Positions 34,807 through 45,945 are shown, counted from the stretch's first letter. The stretch: DNA of 64,000 nucleotides from an uncultured Serinicoccus sp. (GCF_947500995.1 NZ_CANMUA010000009.1:124001-188000), one strand, 5' to 3'. Numbers and translations are program-made. Notes: generated by a model from the letters alone, not told the origin.

Positions 34807-36281
34807 CAGAAGACCTCGGCCCCGCCGACGGCCGGCTCGTCCGCGGCGTGCACCACCCGTGGGCGCTCGCCGCACATCCGCGGCGTGGGGTAGATCTTGC
34901 CCGGGTTGGCCAGGCCGTCCGGGTCGAAGGCGCACCGCAGCAGCTGCATGGTGTCGAGGTCGGCCGGCTCGAACATGCGCGGCATGTACCGCGCCTTGTC
35001 GGCACCCACCCCGTGCTCACCGGTGATGGACCCGCCGTGGGCGATGCACAGGTCGAGGATCATCCCGGACACCTCCTCGGCGCGACCGGTCGCCCCCTCC
35101 TCGTCGGCGTCGAAGAGCACGAGCGGGTGCAGGTTGCCGTCGCCGGCGTGGAAGACGTTGGCCACCCGGACCCCTCGGTCGGCGCTGATCCTGCCCATCT
35201 CCCGGAGCACCTCCGGGAGGGCGGTGCGGGGCACCACCCCGTCCTGGACGATGTAGTCCGGGGAGATCCGGCCCACCGCGGCGAACGCGGACTTGCGGCC
35301 TCGCCAGATCTCGGCGCGCTCGGCGGCGTCGGTCGCCGTCCGGAACTCCACGGCCCGCTGCTCGCGGCAGATCCGGCGTACCTGCTCCAGCTCGCCCTCG
35401 ACCTCCAGGGCCGGCCCGTCCAGCTCCACGACGAGCACCGCCCCGGCCCCCTCGGGGTAGCCGCACGACACCGCCGCCTCCGCCGCCTCGATGGCGAGGG
35501 CGTCCATGATCTCCATCGCGGCGGGCACGATCCCTGCGGCGATGATCGCGCTGGTCGCCGCTCCCGCCTCGTCGGTGCTGGCGAAACCGGCCAGGCAGGT
35601 GCGGACCTCCTCGGGCAGCCGGGTCAGTCGGAGGGTGGCCCGGGTCGCGACGCCGAGCGTCCCCTCGCTGCCGACGAAGGCGCCGAGCAGGTCGTAGCCC
35701 GGGGGGTCCGGGGCCTCGGTGCCGAGGGTGACCTGCTCGCCGTCGGGGGTGACCACCTCGAGGGAGAGCACGTGCCCGGCGGTGAAGCCGTACTTGAGAC
35801 AGTGCGCGCCGCCGGAGTTCTCCGCGACGTTGCCGCCGACGGAGCAGATCTGCTGGCTGCTGGGATCGGGCGCGAAGTAGTAGCCGTGGGGGTGCGCGGC
35901 CTTGCTCACGGCGAGGTTGACGACGCCGGGGTCCACCACGGCGCGCTGGTCCTGGGCGCGCACCTCGTGCAGCGTGCGCAGCCGGCTGGTGACGACCAGG
36001 ACGCCGTCCGCGTGGGGCAGCGCACCTCCCGACAGGCCGGTGCCGGAGCCCCGGGCGACGAAGGGGACGTGGTGGCGCGCGCAGGAGCGGAGGACCTGCG
36101 CGACGTGGTCCGCGCTCTCCACCAGGACCACCAGCGCGGGTCGGACGCGGTAGGCCGCCAGCCCGTCGCAGGCATACGTCTCGCGCTCGGCGGGGTCGGT
36201 GACCAGGACATGGTCGGGCAGGAGGCCACGCAGCTCCTGCAGGAGTGCGGGGATCCCCGTCCGTGCGTCCGTCTGCGTCAT
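34806..36281 (-). CDS. glcD: Glycolate oxidase subunit GlcD
   Basis: GlcD is the main FAD subunit that oxidises glycolate (and possibly D-lactate) to glyoxylate. The 491-residue product has PFVARGSGTGLSGGALP near 74, GGNVAENSGGAHCLKYG near 148 and the C-terminal GSITGEHGVGADKARYMP followed by FDPDGLANPGKIYP. GAGGAGG lies a few bases upstream of ATG at 36281. Only 55 bases separate it from the aceB stop, with no hairpin, so aceB-glcDEF are likely one transcript. Product glyoxylate is the substrate of the adjacent malate synthase. Confidence 0.93.
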   Translation of the reverse strand: MTQTDARTGIPALLQELRGLLPDHVLVTDPAERETYACDGLAAYRVRPALVVLVESADHVAQVLRSCARHHVPFVARGSGTGLSGGALPHADGVLVVTSRLRTLHEVRAQDQRAVVDPGVVNLAVSKAAHPHGYYFAPDPSSQQICSVGGNVAENSGGAHCLKYGFTAGHVLSLEVVTPDGEQVTLGTEAPDPPGYDLLGAFVGSEGTLGVATRATLRLTRLPEEVRTCLAGFASTDEAGAATSAIIAAGIVPAAMEIMDALAIEAAEAAVSCGYPEGAGAVLVVELDGPALEVEGELEQVRRICREQRAVEFRTATDAAERAEIWRGRKSAFAAVGRISPDYIVQDGVVPRTALPEVLREMGRISADRGVRVANVFHAGDGNLHPLVLFDADEEGATGRAEEVSGMILDLCIAHGGSITGEHGVGADKARYMPRMFEPADLDTMQLLRCAFDPDGLANPGKIYPTPRMCGERPRVVHAADEPAVGGAEVF

Positions 36282-36336
36282 CGCCTGCCTCCTCGGTGCA
36301 CCCTCGGCCCAGCGTAGGTCACCGTCGCCGGTCGGC

Positions 36337-37953
36337 TCAGGGCATCGTCTCGTAGGCCGGGACGGTGAGGAAGTCGACGAAGTCGTCAGCGACGGCCACC
36401 TGGAGGAAGAGGTCGGTGGCCGCGCGGTCCTCCGACCCCTGGCCGGGCAGGTCGGCGAGCACCTCGTCCGTGAGCCGGCGGACGAGCTCGCGCGTCACCG
36501 TCTCGCCGGTATCCGCCAGCGTGACCCCCTGGTGGAGCCACTGCCAGACCTGGCTGCGGCTGATCTCGGCGGTCGCGGCGTCCTCCATGAGGTGGTGGAT
36601 GCCGACGGCGCCTCGGCCGGTCAGCCAGGCGGAGAGGTACCGGATGCCCACCTCGATGTTGGCGCGCAGCCCTCGCTCGGTGACCTCACCGGGGGTGGCG
36701 GAGACGGCCAGCAGGTCGGCGGGACGGACCTGGACGTCCTCGCGGGTGCGGTCGAGCTGGTGCGGCCGGTCGCCCAGGACGCGGTCGAAGACCTCCCGGC
36801 AGGTGGGCACCATGCCGGGGTGCGCCACCCAGGAGCCGTCGAACCCGTCGTCGGCCTCGCGCTGCTTGTCGGCGGTGACCTTCTGGAAGGCCGCGGCGTT
36901 GACCTCCTCGTCCTTCGACGGGATGAAGGCCGCCATGCCCCCGATGGCGTGGGCACCGCGCCGGTGACAGGTCCTCACCAGCAGCTCGGTGTAGGCGCGC
37001 ATGAACGGCGCCGTCATCGTCACGGCGGCCCGGTCGGGGAGCACGAAGTCCGCACCGCGGGTGCGGTAGGTCTTGATGACGCTGAAGAGATAGTCCCAGC
37101 GGCCGGCGTTGAGCCCGGCAGAGTGCTCGCGCAGCTCCCAGAGGATCTCCTCCATCTGGAAGGCCGCCGGGAAGGTCTCGATCAGGCAGGTGGCGCGGAT
37201 CGTGCCGCGAGGCAGTCCGAGCGCCTCCTGCGCCAGGACGAAGGCGTCGTTCCACAGCCGGGCCTCGAGGTGGTGCTCCATCTTGGGCAGGTACAGGTAG
37301 GGGCCCTTGCCGGCGTCGAGCTGGGCCCGAGCGCTCGCGCACATGAAGAGGGCGAAGTCCACCAGGCCGCCGGCGACCCGCTGCCCGTCGACGGTGACGT
37401 GCTTCTCGTCCAGGTGCCAGCCCCGCGGCCGCATGACGATCGTCGGCAGACGGCCCTGGTCGGTGGTGGTCAGGGCGTACTCCTTGCCCTCGGGGGAGGT
37501 GTAGGTGATGGTGCCCAGGATCGCGTCGCGCAGGTTGATCTGGCCCTCGACGACGTTCTCCCACAACGGGGTGTTCGCATCCTCCTGGTCGGCCAGCCAC
37601 ACCCGGGCGCCGGAGTTCATCGCGTTGATCGTCATCTTGCGGTCGGTCGGTCCGGTCATCTCGACCCGCCGGTCCTCCAGCCCCGGTGCCGGGTCAGCGA
37701 CCACCCAGGTGGGGTCGGCGCGCACGTGCTCGGTCTCGGGGAGGAGGTCGAGGTCCTCCCCGGCGGAGACCCGCGCGACCACCTCCGCGCGGGCGGTGAG
37801 GCGCTGTCGGCGACGCGGCTCCAGCTCCCGGTGCAGGGTGGCGACCAGCTCGAGCGCCGACCGGCTGAGGATCTGCTCGTAGCCGGGGCGGACGGCGCCG
37901 GTGACCTGGACGCCGTCCGGCAGATCCAGGACGGGGGTGGGTGGGGTCGTCAT
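36337..37953 (-). CDS. aceB: Malate synthase A
   Basis: AceB condenses glyoxylate with acetyl-CoA to malate. The 538-residue protein is of type A: MTINAMNSGARVWLADQED near 108, RPRGWHLDEKHV near 174, IETFPAAFQMEEILWELR near 247 and NAGRWDYLFS near 272. ATG at 37953 is chosen for GGAGG five bases upstream; GTG at 37959 is an alternative. With glcDEF downstream and an IclR-type regulator in the same unit, it completes a glycolate to malate route. No isocitrate lyase is in the window. Confidence 0.95.
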   Translation of the reverse strand: MTTPPTPVLDLPDGVQVTGAVRPGYEQILSRSALELVATLHRELEPRRRQRLTARAEVVARVSAGEDLDLLPETEHVRADPTWVVADPAPGLEDRRVEMTGPTDRKMTINAMNSGARVWLADQEDANTPLWENVVEGQINLRDAILGTITYTSPEGKEYALTTTDQGRLPTIVMRPRGWHLDEKHVTVDGQRVAGGLVDFALFMCASARAQLDAGKGPYLYLPKMEHHLEARLWNDAFVLAQEALGLPRGTIRATCLIETFPAAFQMEEILWELREHSAGLNAGRWDYLFSVIKTYRTRGADFVLPDRAAVTMTAPFMRAYTELLVRTCHRRGAHAIGGMAAFIPSKDEEVNAAAFQKVTADKQREADDGFDGSWVAHPGMVPTCREVFDRVLGDRPHQLDRTREDVQVRPADLLAVSATPGEVTERGLRANIEVGIRYLSAWLTGRGAVGIHHLMEDAATAEISRSQVWQWLHQGVTLADTGETVTRELVRRLTDEVLADLPGQGSEDRAATDLFLQVAVADDFVDFLTVPAYETMP

Positions 37954-37967
37954 GAGCACCTCCGGCT

Positions 37968-37984
37968 ATTCCACACAATGGAAT
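37968..37984. promoter_or_regulatory. IclR-type palindrome upstream of aceB
   Basis: ATTCCA-CACAA-TGGAAT is a perfect 6-5-6 palindrome 15 bases before the aceB start. The TTCCA/TGGAA half-sites resemble operators of IclR-family regulators such as E. coli IclR and AllR, and an iclR gene lies in the same operon. Binding is inferred. Confidence 0.55.
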
Positions 37985-38107
37985 GATGAGTTCGCTGAGT
38001 GAAACGATGGTAGCCGCGGACGACGTCGACGTCCACCTCCGCCGCCGCCTCCGACCTCGGCCGGCGGACCCGTGGCACGAGCGATGGCGCAGGCCCGGAC
38101 GGCTGGC

Positions 38108-38113
38108 TAGGCT
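38108..38113 (+). promoter_or_regulatory. -10 box for the acetyltransferase gene
   Basis: TAGGCT ends six bases before GTG at 38120, with no ribosome binding site, suggesting a leaderless transcript. Confidence 0.4.
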
Positions 38114-38119
38114 GGCGGC

Positions 38120-38548
38120 GTGGCCGGCCACGAGATCCTCATCAGCGCTGATGACCGCCCGGGTCGCGAGGAGCTGCTCGGGCTCTACGACGCCGTGGGC
38201 TGGTCCTCCTACACGACCGACCCCGAGACCCTCGAGGCCGCGGTCGCCGGGTCGTCCCGGGTCGTCACGGCCCGCTACGGCGAGGACCTGCTCGGCCTCG
38301 CGCGGGTCATCTCCGACGGGGCGACCATCGCCTACCTCCAGGACGTCCTCGTCCGCCCCGAGCTGCAACGCGAGGGGGTGGGGCGCGCCCTCGTGGTCGC
38401 AGCCCTGGAGCCCTTCGCCCGGTGCCGCCAGAAGGTCCTGCTCACCGAGGACGAACCGGGGCAGCGTGCCTTCTACGAGTCGCTCGGGTGGACCGAGATC
38501 CGGGACCACGAGGACGGGCGGCTGCGCGCCTTCGTCCAGCTACGGTGA
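38120..38548 (+). CDS. GNAT family N-acetyltransferase
   Basis: The 142-residue product has the GNAT core: IAYLQDVLVRPELQREGVG with the acetyl-CoA loop QREGVGRALVVAAL near 88-100, then LTEDEPGQRAFYESLGW. These are the usual motifs A and B. The substrate is unknown; the small size and FYESLGW ending are common to many uncharacterised acetyltransferases. GTG at 38120 follows a -10-like TAGGCT by six bases. Confidence 0.85.
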   Translation: MAGHEILISADDRPGREELLGLYDAVGWSSYTTDPETLEAAVAGSSRVVTARYGEDLLGLARVISDGATIAYLQDVLVRPELQREGVGRALVVAALEPFARCRQKVLLTEDEPGQRAFYESLGWTEIRDHEDGRLRAFVQLR

Positions 38549-38554
38549 CCGTGG

Positions 38555-38570
38555 TGTGACCTAGATCACA
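38555..38570. promoter_or_regulatory. CRP/GlxR-type operator
   Basis: TGTGA-CCTAGA-TCACA matches the published actinobacterial GlxR consensus TGTGANNTANNTCACA at every fixed position, and the outer GG/CC extends the palindrome to 38553-38572. It lies 35 bases before the molybdopterin enzyme start. A second inverted repeat, CCAGGGT-N9-ACCCTGG (38581-38603), separates it from the ATG. Confidence 0.7.
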
Positions 38571-38605
38571 CCATCCGGAACCAGGGTCCGAGCCGAACCC
38601 TGGGC

Positions 38606-40129
38606 ATGACGACGACATCCCCTTCGCGAGGCCAGCGTGTGGCCGGAGCCGGCTCCGGACTGCTCGCCGGCGGCGCCGGGGTGCTCGCCGGGGAGGGGCT
38701 GGCTCAGCTCCTGGACGTGACCGGACCGGTCGTGGCGGTGGGCAACCGCGCGGTCGACCTCACCCCCCGCCCGCTCAAGGAGTGGGCCATCAGCACCTTC
38801 GGCCAGGCCGACAAGGCCGTCCTGCTGGGCGGGGTGCTGGTGACGCTGGTCGGGCTGCTCCTCGCCCTCGGGTGGGTCGGCGTGCGGCGCCGTGCGACCG
38901 CCCTCGTCGGCACTGCTCTCCTGGTCTTCCTGGCCGGGGTGGCGATGGTGCTCGACCCCGCGCAGGGCGGTGGTGCTCCGGCCGTCGCGGCCTCCGTTGC
39001 GGGGATGCTGCTGGTCGGGGTCGGTGGCCTCGCGTGGCTGCTCTCGGCGCTGCCGGCGCGGTCCGGGCAGGGGTCGGGGCTGGACCGGCGCCGTTTCCTC
39101 GTCGCCACGTCCAGCGTCGCCGCCCTGGGGGCGGCGGGCGGCGCCACCCGCAGCTTCGGAGGCGCGACCGGCAGTGGCGAGGTCGACCTCCCGGCGCCCG
39201 CCATGGCTGCCGAGCCGGTGCCGGACGGGGTCAGCTTCGACGTCGACGGACTCACGCCCCACGTCACGCCTACCCCTGACTTCTACCGGGTGGACACCGC
39301 CCTGCAGGTGCCGGCGGTGGACGCCGGGTCCCACGTGCTGCGGATCACCGGCATGGTGGACCGTCCGCTGGAGCTGACCCTCGAGGACCTGCTCGCCAGG
39401 GACCTCGTGGAACGTCGGATCACCCTCACCTGCGTGAGCAACGAGGTGGGCGGCGACCTGCTCGGGACCGCCACCTGGCTCGGTGTCCCGGTGCGCGAGC
39501 TGCTCGCCGAGGCAGGGGTGCAGGACGGTGCGGACGCCGTGCGCTCCGTCAGCGTCGACGGCTACACGGCCGGGACACCGCTCGGGGTGCTCACCGACGA
39601 GCGCGAGGCGCTGCTCGCCGTCGGGATGAACGGCGGCCCGCTGCCGGCCGAGCACGGCCACCCCCTGCGCATGGTCACCCCCGGGCTGTACGGCTACGTG
39701 TCGGCCACCAAGTGGCTGACCGAGCTCGAGGTCACGCGGTTCGCGGACTTCACCGCCTACTGGACCGACCGCGGGTATGCCGCGAAGGCCCCCATCAAGC
39801 TCTCCTCCCGCATCGACGTGCCGGGCTCGTTCGCCCAGCTCGAGGCCGGTGACGTGACCGTGGCCGGTGTCGCCTGGGCGCAGACCGTCGGCATCGAGCG
39901 CGTGCAGGTGCGCGCCGACGAGGGGGAGTGGCAGGACGCCGAGCTCGGCGTCGAGGACTCCGACCAGACCTGGCGCGCCTGGCGCTGGACCTGGTCGGCG
40001 GAGCCGGGCTCGCACCGGCTCGAGGTCCGCGCGACCGACCGCGCGGGCCAGACCCAGACCTCCCGGCGGGAGCCCATCGCTCCTGACGGGTCCACCGGGT
40101 GGCACAACGTGACGGTCTCCGTCTCCTGA
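38606..40129 (+). CDS. Membrane-anchored sulfite-oxidase-family molybdopterin enzyme
   Basis: The 507-residue protein has about four N-terminal membrane helices (to about residue 150), then a Tat-like [11 protein letters not shown] leading a fifth helix. An extracytoplasmic sulfite-oxidase-type Moco domain follows, with LITC-like [12 protein letters not shown] holding the probable Mo-ligand Cys near 276, [13 protein letters not shown] near 352 and [13 protein letters not shown]-terminal Mo-co dimerisation (Ig-like) domain ends with WHNVTVSVS. The substrate is unknown: sulfite, methionine sulfoxide or other S/N-oxides are all possible in this family. A GlxR-like site lies upstream and a Met-rich fasciclin lipoprotein gene follows after 28 bases. 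Confidence 0.87.
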   Translation: MTTTSPSRGQRVAGAGSGLLAGGAGVLAGEGLAQLLDVTGPVVAVGNRAVDLTPRPLKEWAISTFGQADKAVLLGGVLVTLVGLLLALGWVGVRRRATALVGTALLVFLAGVAMVLDPAQGGGAPAVAASVAGMLLVGVGGLAWLLSALPARSGQGSGLDRRRFLVATSSVAALGAAGGATRSFGGATGSGEVDLPAPAMAAEPVPDGVSFDVDGLTPHVTPTPDFYRVDTALQVPAVDAGSHVLRITGMVDRPLELTLEDLLARDLVERRITLTCVSNEVGGDLLGTATWLGVPVRELLAEAGVQDGADAVRSVSVDGYTAGTPLGVLTDEREALLAVGMNGGPLPAEHGHPLRMVTPGLYGYVSATKWLTELEVTRFADFTAYWTDRGYAAKAPIKLSSRIDVPGSFAQLEAGDVTVAGVAWAQTVGIERVQVRADEGEWQDAELGVEDSDQTWRAWRWTWSAEPGSHRLEVRATDRAGQTQTSRREPIAPDGSTGWHNVTVSVS

Positions 40130-40157
40130 GCCGCCCGACCCGATCAGAAAGGAATGC

Positions 40158-40901
40158 ATGATGCGTATCTCCAAGGGAATCCTGGCCGTCTCGATGGCCT
40201 CCGCGCTCGCCCTGTCCGCCTGTGGCGGCGAGGGTGACGACATGGCCGCCGAGGGCGGCAGCTCGGCCGAGCAGTCGACCGAGGACACGGCCTCCGAGGA
40301 CATGGAGTCCGAGGACATGGCCTCTGAGGACATGGAGTCCGAGGACGACATGGCCGACGACGAGATGGAGACCGAGGAGGACATGGCCGGCGGCGAGATG
40401 GACCCCGCGGCCAACCTCGTGGGCCCGGGCTGCGCCGACTACGCGGAGCAGGTGCCGGACGGCGACGGCTCGGTCGAGGGCATGGCCCAGGACCCGGTCG
40501 CCGTCGCCGCGGGCAACAACCCGCTGCTCACCCAGCTGACCGCCGCCGTCTCCGGCGGGGTCAACCCGGACGTCGACCTCGTCGACACCCTCAACGGCGA
40601 CGAGTTCACCGTCTTCGCCCCGGTCGACGAGGCCTTCGAGGCCATCGACCAGGAGACCATGTCCACGCTGCAGGAGGACGCCGACCTGCTCAGCTCGATC
40701 CTCACCTACCACGTCGTGCCGGGTCAGCTGACGCCGGACGAGGTCGTGAGCGAGCAGACCACGGTCCAGGGCGAGACCCTCGAGGTCACCGGCTCCGGTG
40801 ACGAGCTCATGGTCAACGACGCCTCGGTGATCTGCGGCGGCGTCCAGACCGCCAACGCCACCGTCTACCTCATCGACGGCGTGCTGATGCCGCAGGGCTG
40901 A
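40158..40901 (+). CDS. Fasciclin-domain lipoprotein with a Met/Asp/Glu-rich stalk
   Basis: The 247-residue product has a signal peptide ending in the lipobox LSAC (Cys22), so it is probably a surface lipoprotein. Residues 25-82 are strongly acidic, with Met at 49, 54, 59, 65, 70, 76 and 81, mostly as (E/D)DM units. The C-terminal part is a fasciclin (FAS1) domain: [42 protein letters not shown] and [16 protein letters not shown]. This is similar in layout to mycobacterial MPT70/MPT83. Two adjacent ATGs (40158, 40161) follow AAAGGA. It probably shares a transcript with the Moco enzyme upstream. Confidence 0.9.
   Translation: MMRISKGILAVSMASALALSACGGEGDDMAAEGGSSAEQSTEDTASEDMESEDMASEDMESEDDMADDEMETEEDMAGGEMDPAANLVGPGCADYAEQVPDGDGSVEGMAQDPVAVAAGNNPLLTQLTAAVSGGVNPDVDLVDTLNGDEFTVFAPVDEAFEAIDQETMSTLQEDADLLSSILTYHVVPGQLTPDEVVSEQTTVQGETLEVTGSGDELMVNDASVICGGVQTANATVYLIDGVLMPQG
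40293..40355 (+). repeat. 15-base tandem repeat encoding the acidic Met stalk
   Basis: Four units start TCC/TCT-GAG-GAC-ATG at 40293, 40308, 40323 and 40338; the last has one extra GAC codon. They encode SEDM(E/A) repeats in the fasciclin lipoprotein. Copy-number change here would lengthen or shorten the stalk in frame. Confidence 0.7.
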
Positions 40902-40912
40902 CCTGCGGACCG

Positions 40913-40937
40913 CCCCCCGGCCCGAGACACCGGGGGG
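40913..40937 (+). terminator. Hairpin after the fasciclin gene
   Basis: CCCCCCGG (40913-40920) pairs with CCGGGGGG (40930-40937) around a nine-base loop, 12 bases after the stop. The following 140 bases to lepA hold no visible gene. Confidence 0.6.
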
Positions 40938-41081
40938 TGACCATCACGGACCTGCTCGCGCCCTTCCTTCCGGGGGACGCGGGCAGGTCCGTGCCCGTGC
41001 GGCCGGCGTGCCGTGCCCGCGCGGCTGACGTGGGAGACTGGCCCTCAGACCACCGTCCGACCACCCTGCCCCTTCTGCGAG

Positions 41082-42952
<1,871 letters not shown>

Positions 42953-42956
<4 letters not shown>

Positions 42957-43672
42957 GCGAGCCGGACGCCCTGCGTCACCCCGCGCGGACGCGCTCGTTC
43001 ACCCGTCGCGGCGGGCGCATGCTCAAGCAGTCCCACCAGGACGCCTGGGAGCGGTATGCCGAGACGCTGGTCCTCGACGTCCCGCGCCCCCGTGGCGCCG
43101 ACGGCTCGACGGGGGTGGACCCGGCATACCGGATCGATCCCGGCGAGGTGTTCGGCCGCAGCGCCCCGCTGGTCGTCGAGATCGGCTCCGGCTCCGGCGA
43201 CGCGCTGGTGCACGCCGCGACGCGACGACCGGACTGGGACTTCCTGGCCCTGGAGGTGTGGCGTCCGGGCATCGGGCACGCGATGGCCAAGATGGGCGGG
43301 CCGCTGCCCAACGTCCGGTTCCTCGAGGCCGACGCCGCCCTGGCCCTGCAGAGCCTGCTCCCGCCGGGCAGCGCCCACGAGGTGTGGACCTTCTTCCCCG
43401 ACCCGTGGCCCAAGCAGCGGCACCACAAGCGCCGCCTGGTCTCCCCGGACTTCGCCTCCACGGTGGCCGGCCTGGTGCCCTCCGGGGGGCTCTGGCGGCT
43501 GGCCACCGACTGGGGCGCCTATGCGCGCCACATGCGGCAGGTGCTGGACGGGCATCCGGACTGGGGGCTGGCCTCCACCGGGAGGGCGCCGCTGCGGCCG
43601 GTGACGCGCTTCGAGCGGCGCGGGACCGAGGCCGGGCGGGAGATCGTGGACCTGGCCTACCGGCGCGCCTGA
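42953..43672 (+). CDS. trmB: tRNA (guanosine(46)-N7)-methyltransferase
   Basis: TrmB methylates G46 in the variable loop of tRNAs using SAM. The 239-residue product has [20 protein letters not shown] at the start, the SAM motif [12 protein letters not shown] near 64 and [18 protein letters not shown] near 145, the TrmB signature. The C-terminal [11 protein letters not shown] is also conserved. GTG at 42953 overlaps the lepA stop by four bases. The gene ends six bases before the convergent ppk2 gene, with no hairpin seen between them. Confidence 0.94.
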
Positions 43673-43678
43673 GCCGCC

Positions 43679-44569
43679 TCAGTCGCCGGCGCTGTCCTTG
43701 GCCCGCTTCACGAGCCGGGGGTCGGGGCGCAGCACCACGTCGTGGTCCTTGCCCTCGTACTCGAACTGCGACAGGAAGTGGCGCATCGCGTTGATGCGCG
43801 CGCGCTTCTTGTCGTTGCTCTTGATGGTCACCCAGGGCGCCCAGTCCGAGTCGGTCCGCCGGAACATCTCCTCCTTGGCGCCCGTGTAGTCCTCCCAGCG
43901 GTCCAGGCTCTCCAGGTCCATGGGTGAGAGCTTCCACTGCCGCACCGGGTCCAGCTGGCGGATGGCGAACCGGGTGCGCTGCTCGGTCTGGGTCACCGAG
44001 AACCAGAACTTCGTGATCGACACCCCGGCGTCGACGAGCATCTGCTCGAACAGCGGCGCCTGGATCATGAACCGGTCGTACTCCGCCTGGGAGCAGAAGC
44101 CCATGACCCGCTCCACCCCGGCGCGGTTGTACCAGGAGCGGTCGAAGAGCACCAGCTCCCCGGAGGTCGGCAGGTGCTGGATGTAGCGCTGGAAGTACCA
44201 CTGCCCGGCCTCGACCTCGGTGGGCTTGTTGAGGGCCACGACGCGCGCGCCGCGCGGGTTGAGGTGCTCGGTGAAGCGCTTGATGGCCCCACCCTTGCCG
44301 GCGGCGTCGCGCCCCTCGAAGACGAGGACGTGCCGGCTGCCGTTGTCCTTGGCCCAGTACTGGAACTTCAGCAGCTCCACCTGCAGCAGCCACTTCTCGA
44401 CCTCGTAGTAGTCCCGGGTCATCCGCTCGCTGTAGGGGTAGTCCTCGCGCCAGGTGTCGACGGCACTGCCGTCGGGCGTGATGAGATCAGGGTCGGAGCC
44501 CTGGTCGTCGCGGACGGTGTAGCCCTGGTCGCGCAGACTGTCGATGTATTCACGAAGCCGCTGCTGCAC
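43679..44569 (-). CDS. ppk2: Polyphosphate kinase 2
   Basis: PPK2 enzymes transfer phosphate between polyphosphate and nucleotides. The 296-residue product has the Walker A-like FEGRDAAGKGGAIKRFTEHL near 83, the LFDRSWYNRAGVERVMGFC lid/Walker B region near 143 and RRTDSDWAPWVTIKSNDKKR near 240. Its single-domain length fits class I PPK2. The GTG at 44569 has TAGGGT ending seven bases upstream on its strand, so it may be leaderless. It is divergent from hemW, with 85 bases between the starts. Confidence 0.92.
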   Translation of the reverse strand: MQQRLREYIDSLRDQGYTVRDDQGSDPDLITPDGSAVDTWREDYPYSERMTRDYYEVEKWLLQVELLKFQYWAKDNGSRHVLVFEGRDAAGKGGAIKRFTEHLNPRGARVVALNKPTEVEAGQWYFQRYIQHLPTSGELVLFDRSWYNRAGVERVMGFCSQAEYDRFMIQAPLFEQMLVDAGVSITKFWFSVTQTEQRTRFAIRQLDPVRQWKLSPMDLESLDRWEDYTGAKEEMFRRTDSDWAPWVTIKSNDKKRARINAMRHFLSQFEYEGKDHDVVLRPDPRLVKRAKDSAGD

Positions 44570-44576
44570 ACCGCCG

Positions 44577-44582
44577 ACCCTA
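44577..44582 (-). promoter_or_regulatory. -10 box for leaderless ppk2
   Basis: On the reverse strand TAGGGT is followed by seven bases and then the GTG start of ppk2. Confidence 0.4.
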
Positions 44583-44654
44583 GCGCGCCGGGGAGCGAGG
44601 AGGAGGTCGGACCGGCGGTGCGCCGCGGGTCGGGCGGGGTGAAAGACTGGAGGT

Positions 44655-45875
44655 ATGCCCTCGAGCTTCCCCCCGGGCGACCCCGCGCCCCCGGACGGCT
44701 CGCTCCCGGCGTCCGCGCTGCAGGGTATGCCGCAGCGCCCGTTCTCGGTCTACCTGCACGTCCCCTTCTGCCGGGTCCGGTGCGGCTACTGCGACTTCAA
44801 CACCTACACCCTGCCCGAGCTGGACGACGACGGCGCCCCGCAGGGCTACCTCGCCTCCGCCCACGCCGAGATCGAGCTGGCGGCCCGGGTGCTGCGGCCG
44901 GCCGACCCACCGCCGGTCTCGACGGTCTTCGTCGGCGGCGGCACCCCGACGTTGCTGCCCGCGACGGACCTGGGCTCGCTCGTGGCCGCGGTGCGGGAGC
45001 GCTGGGGGCTGGCGCCCGACGCCGAGGTGACCACCGAGGCCAACCCCGACACCATCACCCCGGCCGTCGCCGAGCAGCTGGCGGGGGCGGGTTTCACCCG
45101 GGTCAGCGTGGGGATGCAGTCCTCGGTGCCGCACGTGCTGCGCACCCTCGACCGGACCCACGACCCGGCCGGTGTGGCGGGCGCCGTGCAGGCCCTGCGG
45201 GACGCGGGCCTGCAGGTGAGCCTCGACCTCATCTACGGCACACCGGGCGAGAGCCTCGCGGACTGGCGGGCCAGCCTGGACGCCGCGGTGGCGCTCGGCC
45301 CCGACCACGTGTCGGCCTACGCGCTGGTGGTGGAGCCGGGGACGCGGCTGCACGGACAGGTGCGTCGCGGCGAGGTGCCGGCCCCCGAGGACGACGACGA
45401 GGCGGACAAGTACGAGCTGGCCGAGGAGGTGCTCGGGGACGCGGGTTACCGCTGGTACGAGATCTCCAACTGGGCGCGGAGCCCGGAGCACCGGTGTCGG
45501 CACAACCTCGCCTACTGGCAGGGCGCCGACTGGTGGGGGGTGGGGCCCGGGGCGCACAGCCACGTCGGTGGCGTGCGCTGGTGGAACGTCAAGCACCCGC
45601 GCGCCTACGCCGACCGGCTCGGGCAGGGGCTGAGCCCGGCGCACGCGCGCGAGGTCCTCGGCCCCGAGGAGCGCCACGACGAGCGGGTCCTGCTCGGCGT
45701 CCGGCTGGGGGACGGGCTGCCGGTCGAGGACCTCCGGCCGGACGGTCGACGAGCGGTGGCGGGTCTGGTCGCCGACGGGCTGCTGGAGGGCCGGGCCGCG
45801 GTCCGCGCCCACGCCGTGCTGACGCTGCGCGGCCGCCTGCTGGCGGACACCGTCGTGCACCGGCTGCTGGTCTGA
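44655..45875 (+). CDS. hemW: Radical SAM heme chaperone HemW
   Basis: HemW (formerly HemN-like) is a radical SAM protein that binds heme and delivers it to target proteins. The 406-residue product has the CxxxCxYC cluster in VPFCRVRCGYCDFNTY near 36-51, VFVGGGTPTLLP near 92 and VSVGMQSSVPHVLRTL near 151, with DLIYGTPGESLADW. It lacks the specific residues of true coproporphyrinogen dehydrogenase, as expected for HemW. ATG at 44655 follows GGAGG closely. In actinobacteria it usually precedes hrcA; here several reverse-strand genes lie between. Confidence 0.93.
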   Translation: MPSSFPPGDPAPPDGSLPASALQGMPQRPFSVYLHVPFCRVRCGYCDFNTYTLPELDDDGAPQGYLASAHAEIELAARVLRPADPPPVSTVFVGGGTPTLLPATDLGSLVAAVRERWGLAPDAEVTTEANPDTITPAVAEQLAGAGFTRVSVGMQSSVPHVLRTLDRTHDPAGVAGAVQALRDAGLQVSLDLIYGTPGESLADWRASLDAAVALGPDHVSAYALVVEPGTRLHGQVRRGEVPAPEDDDEADKYELAEEVLGDAGYRWYEISNWARSPEHRCRHNLAYWQGADWWGVGPGAHSHVGGVRWWNVKHPRAYADRLGQGLSPAHAREVLGPEERHDERVLLGVRLGDGLPVEDLRPDGRRAVAGLVADGLLEGRAAVRAHAVLTLRGRLLADTVVHRLLV

Positions 45876-45945
45876 GCCCCGCACCGCTCGCCCCGGGTTC
45901 ACCGACACGCCACACCGGGTCCGCCGGCCCGTCGGGCGGGGGCGC

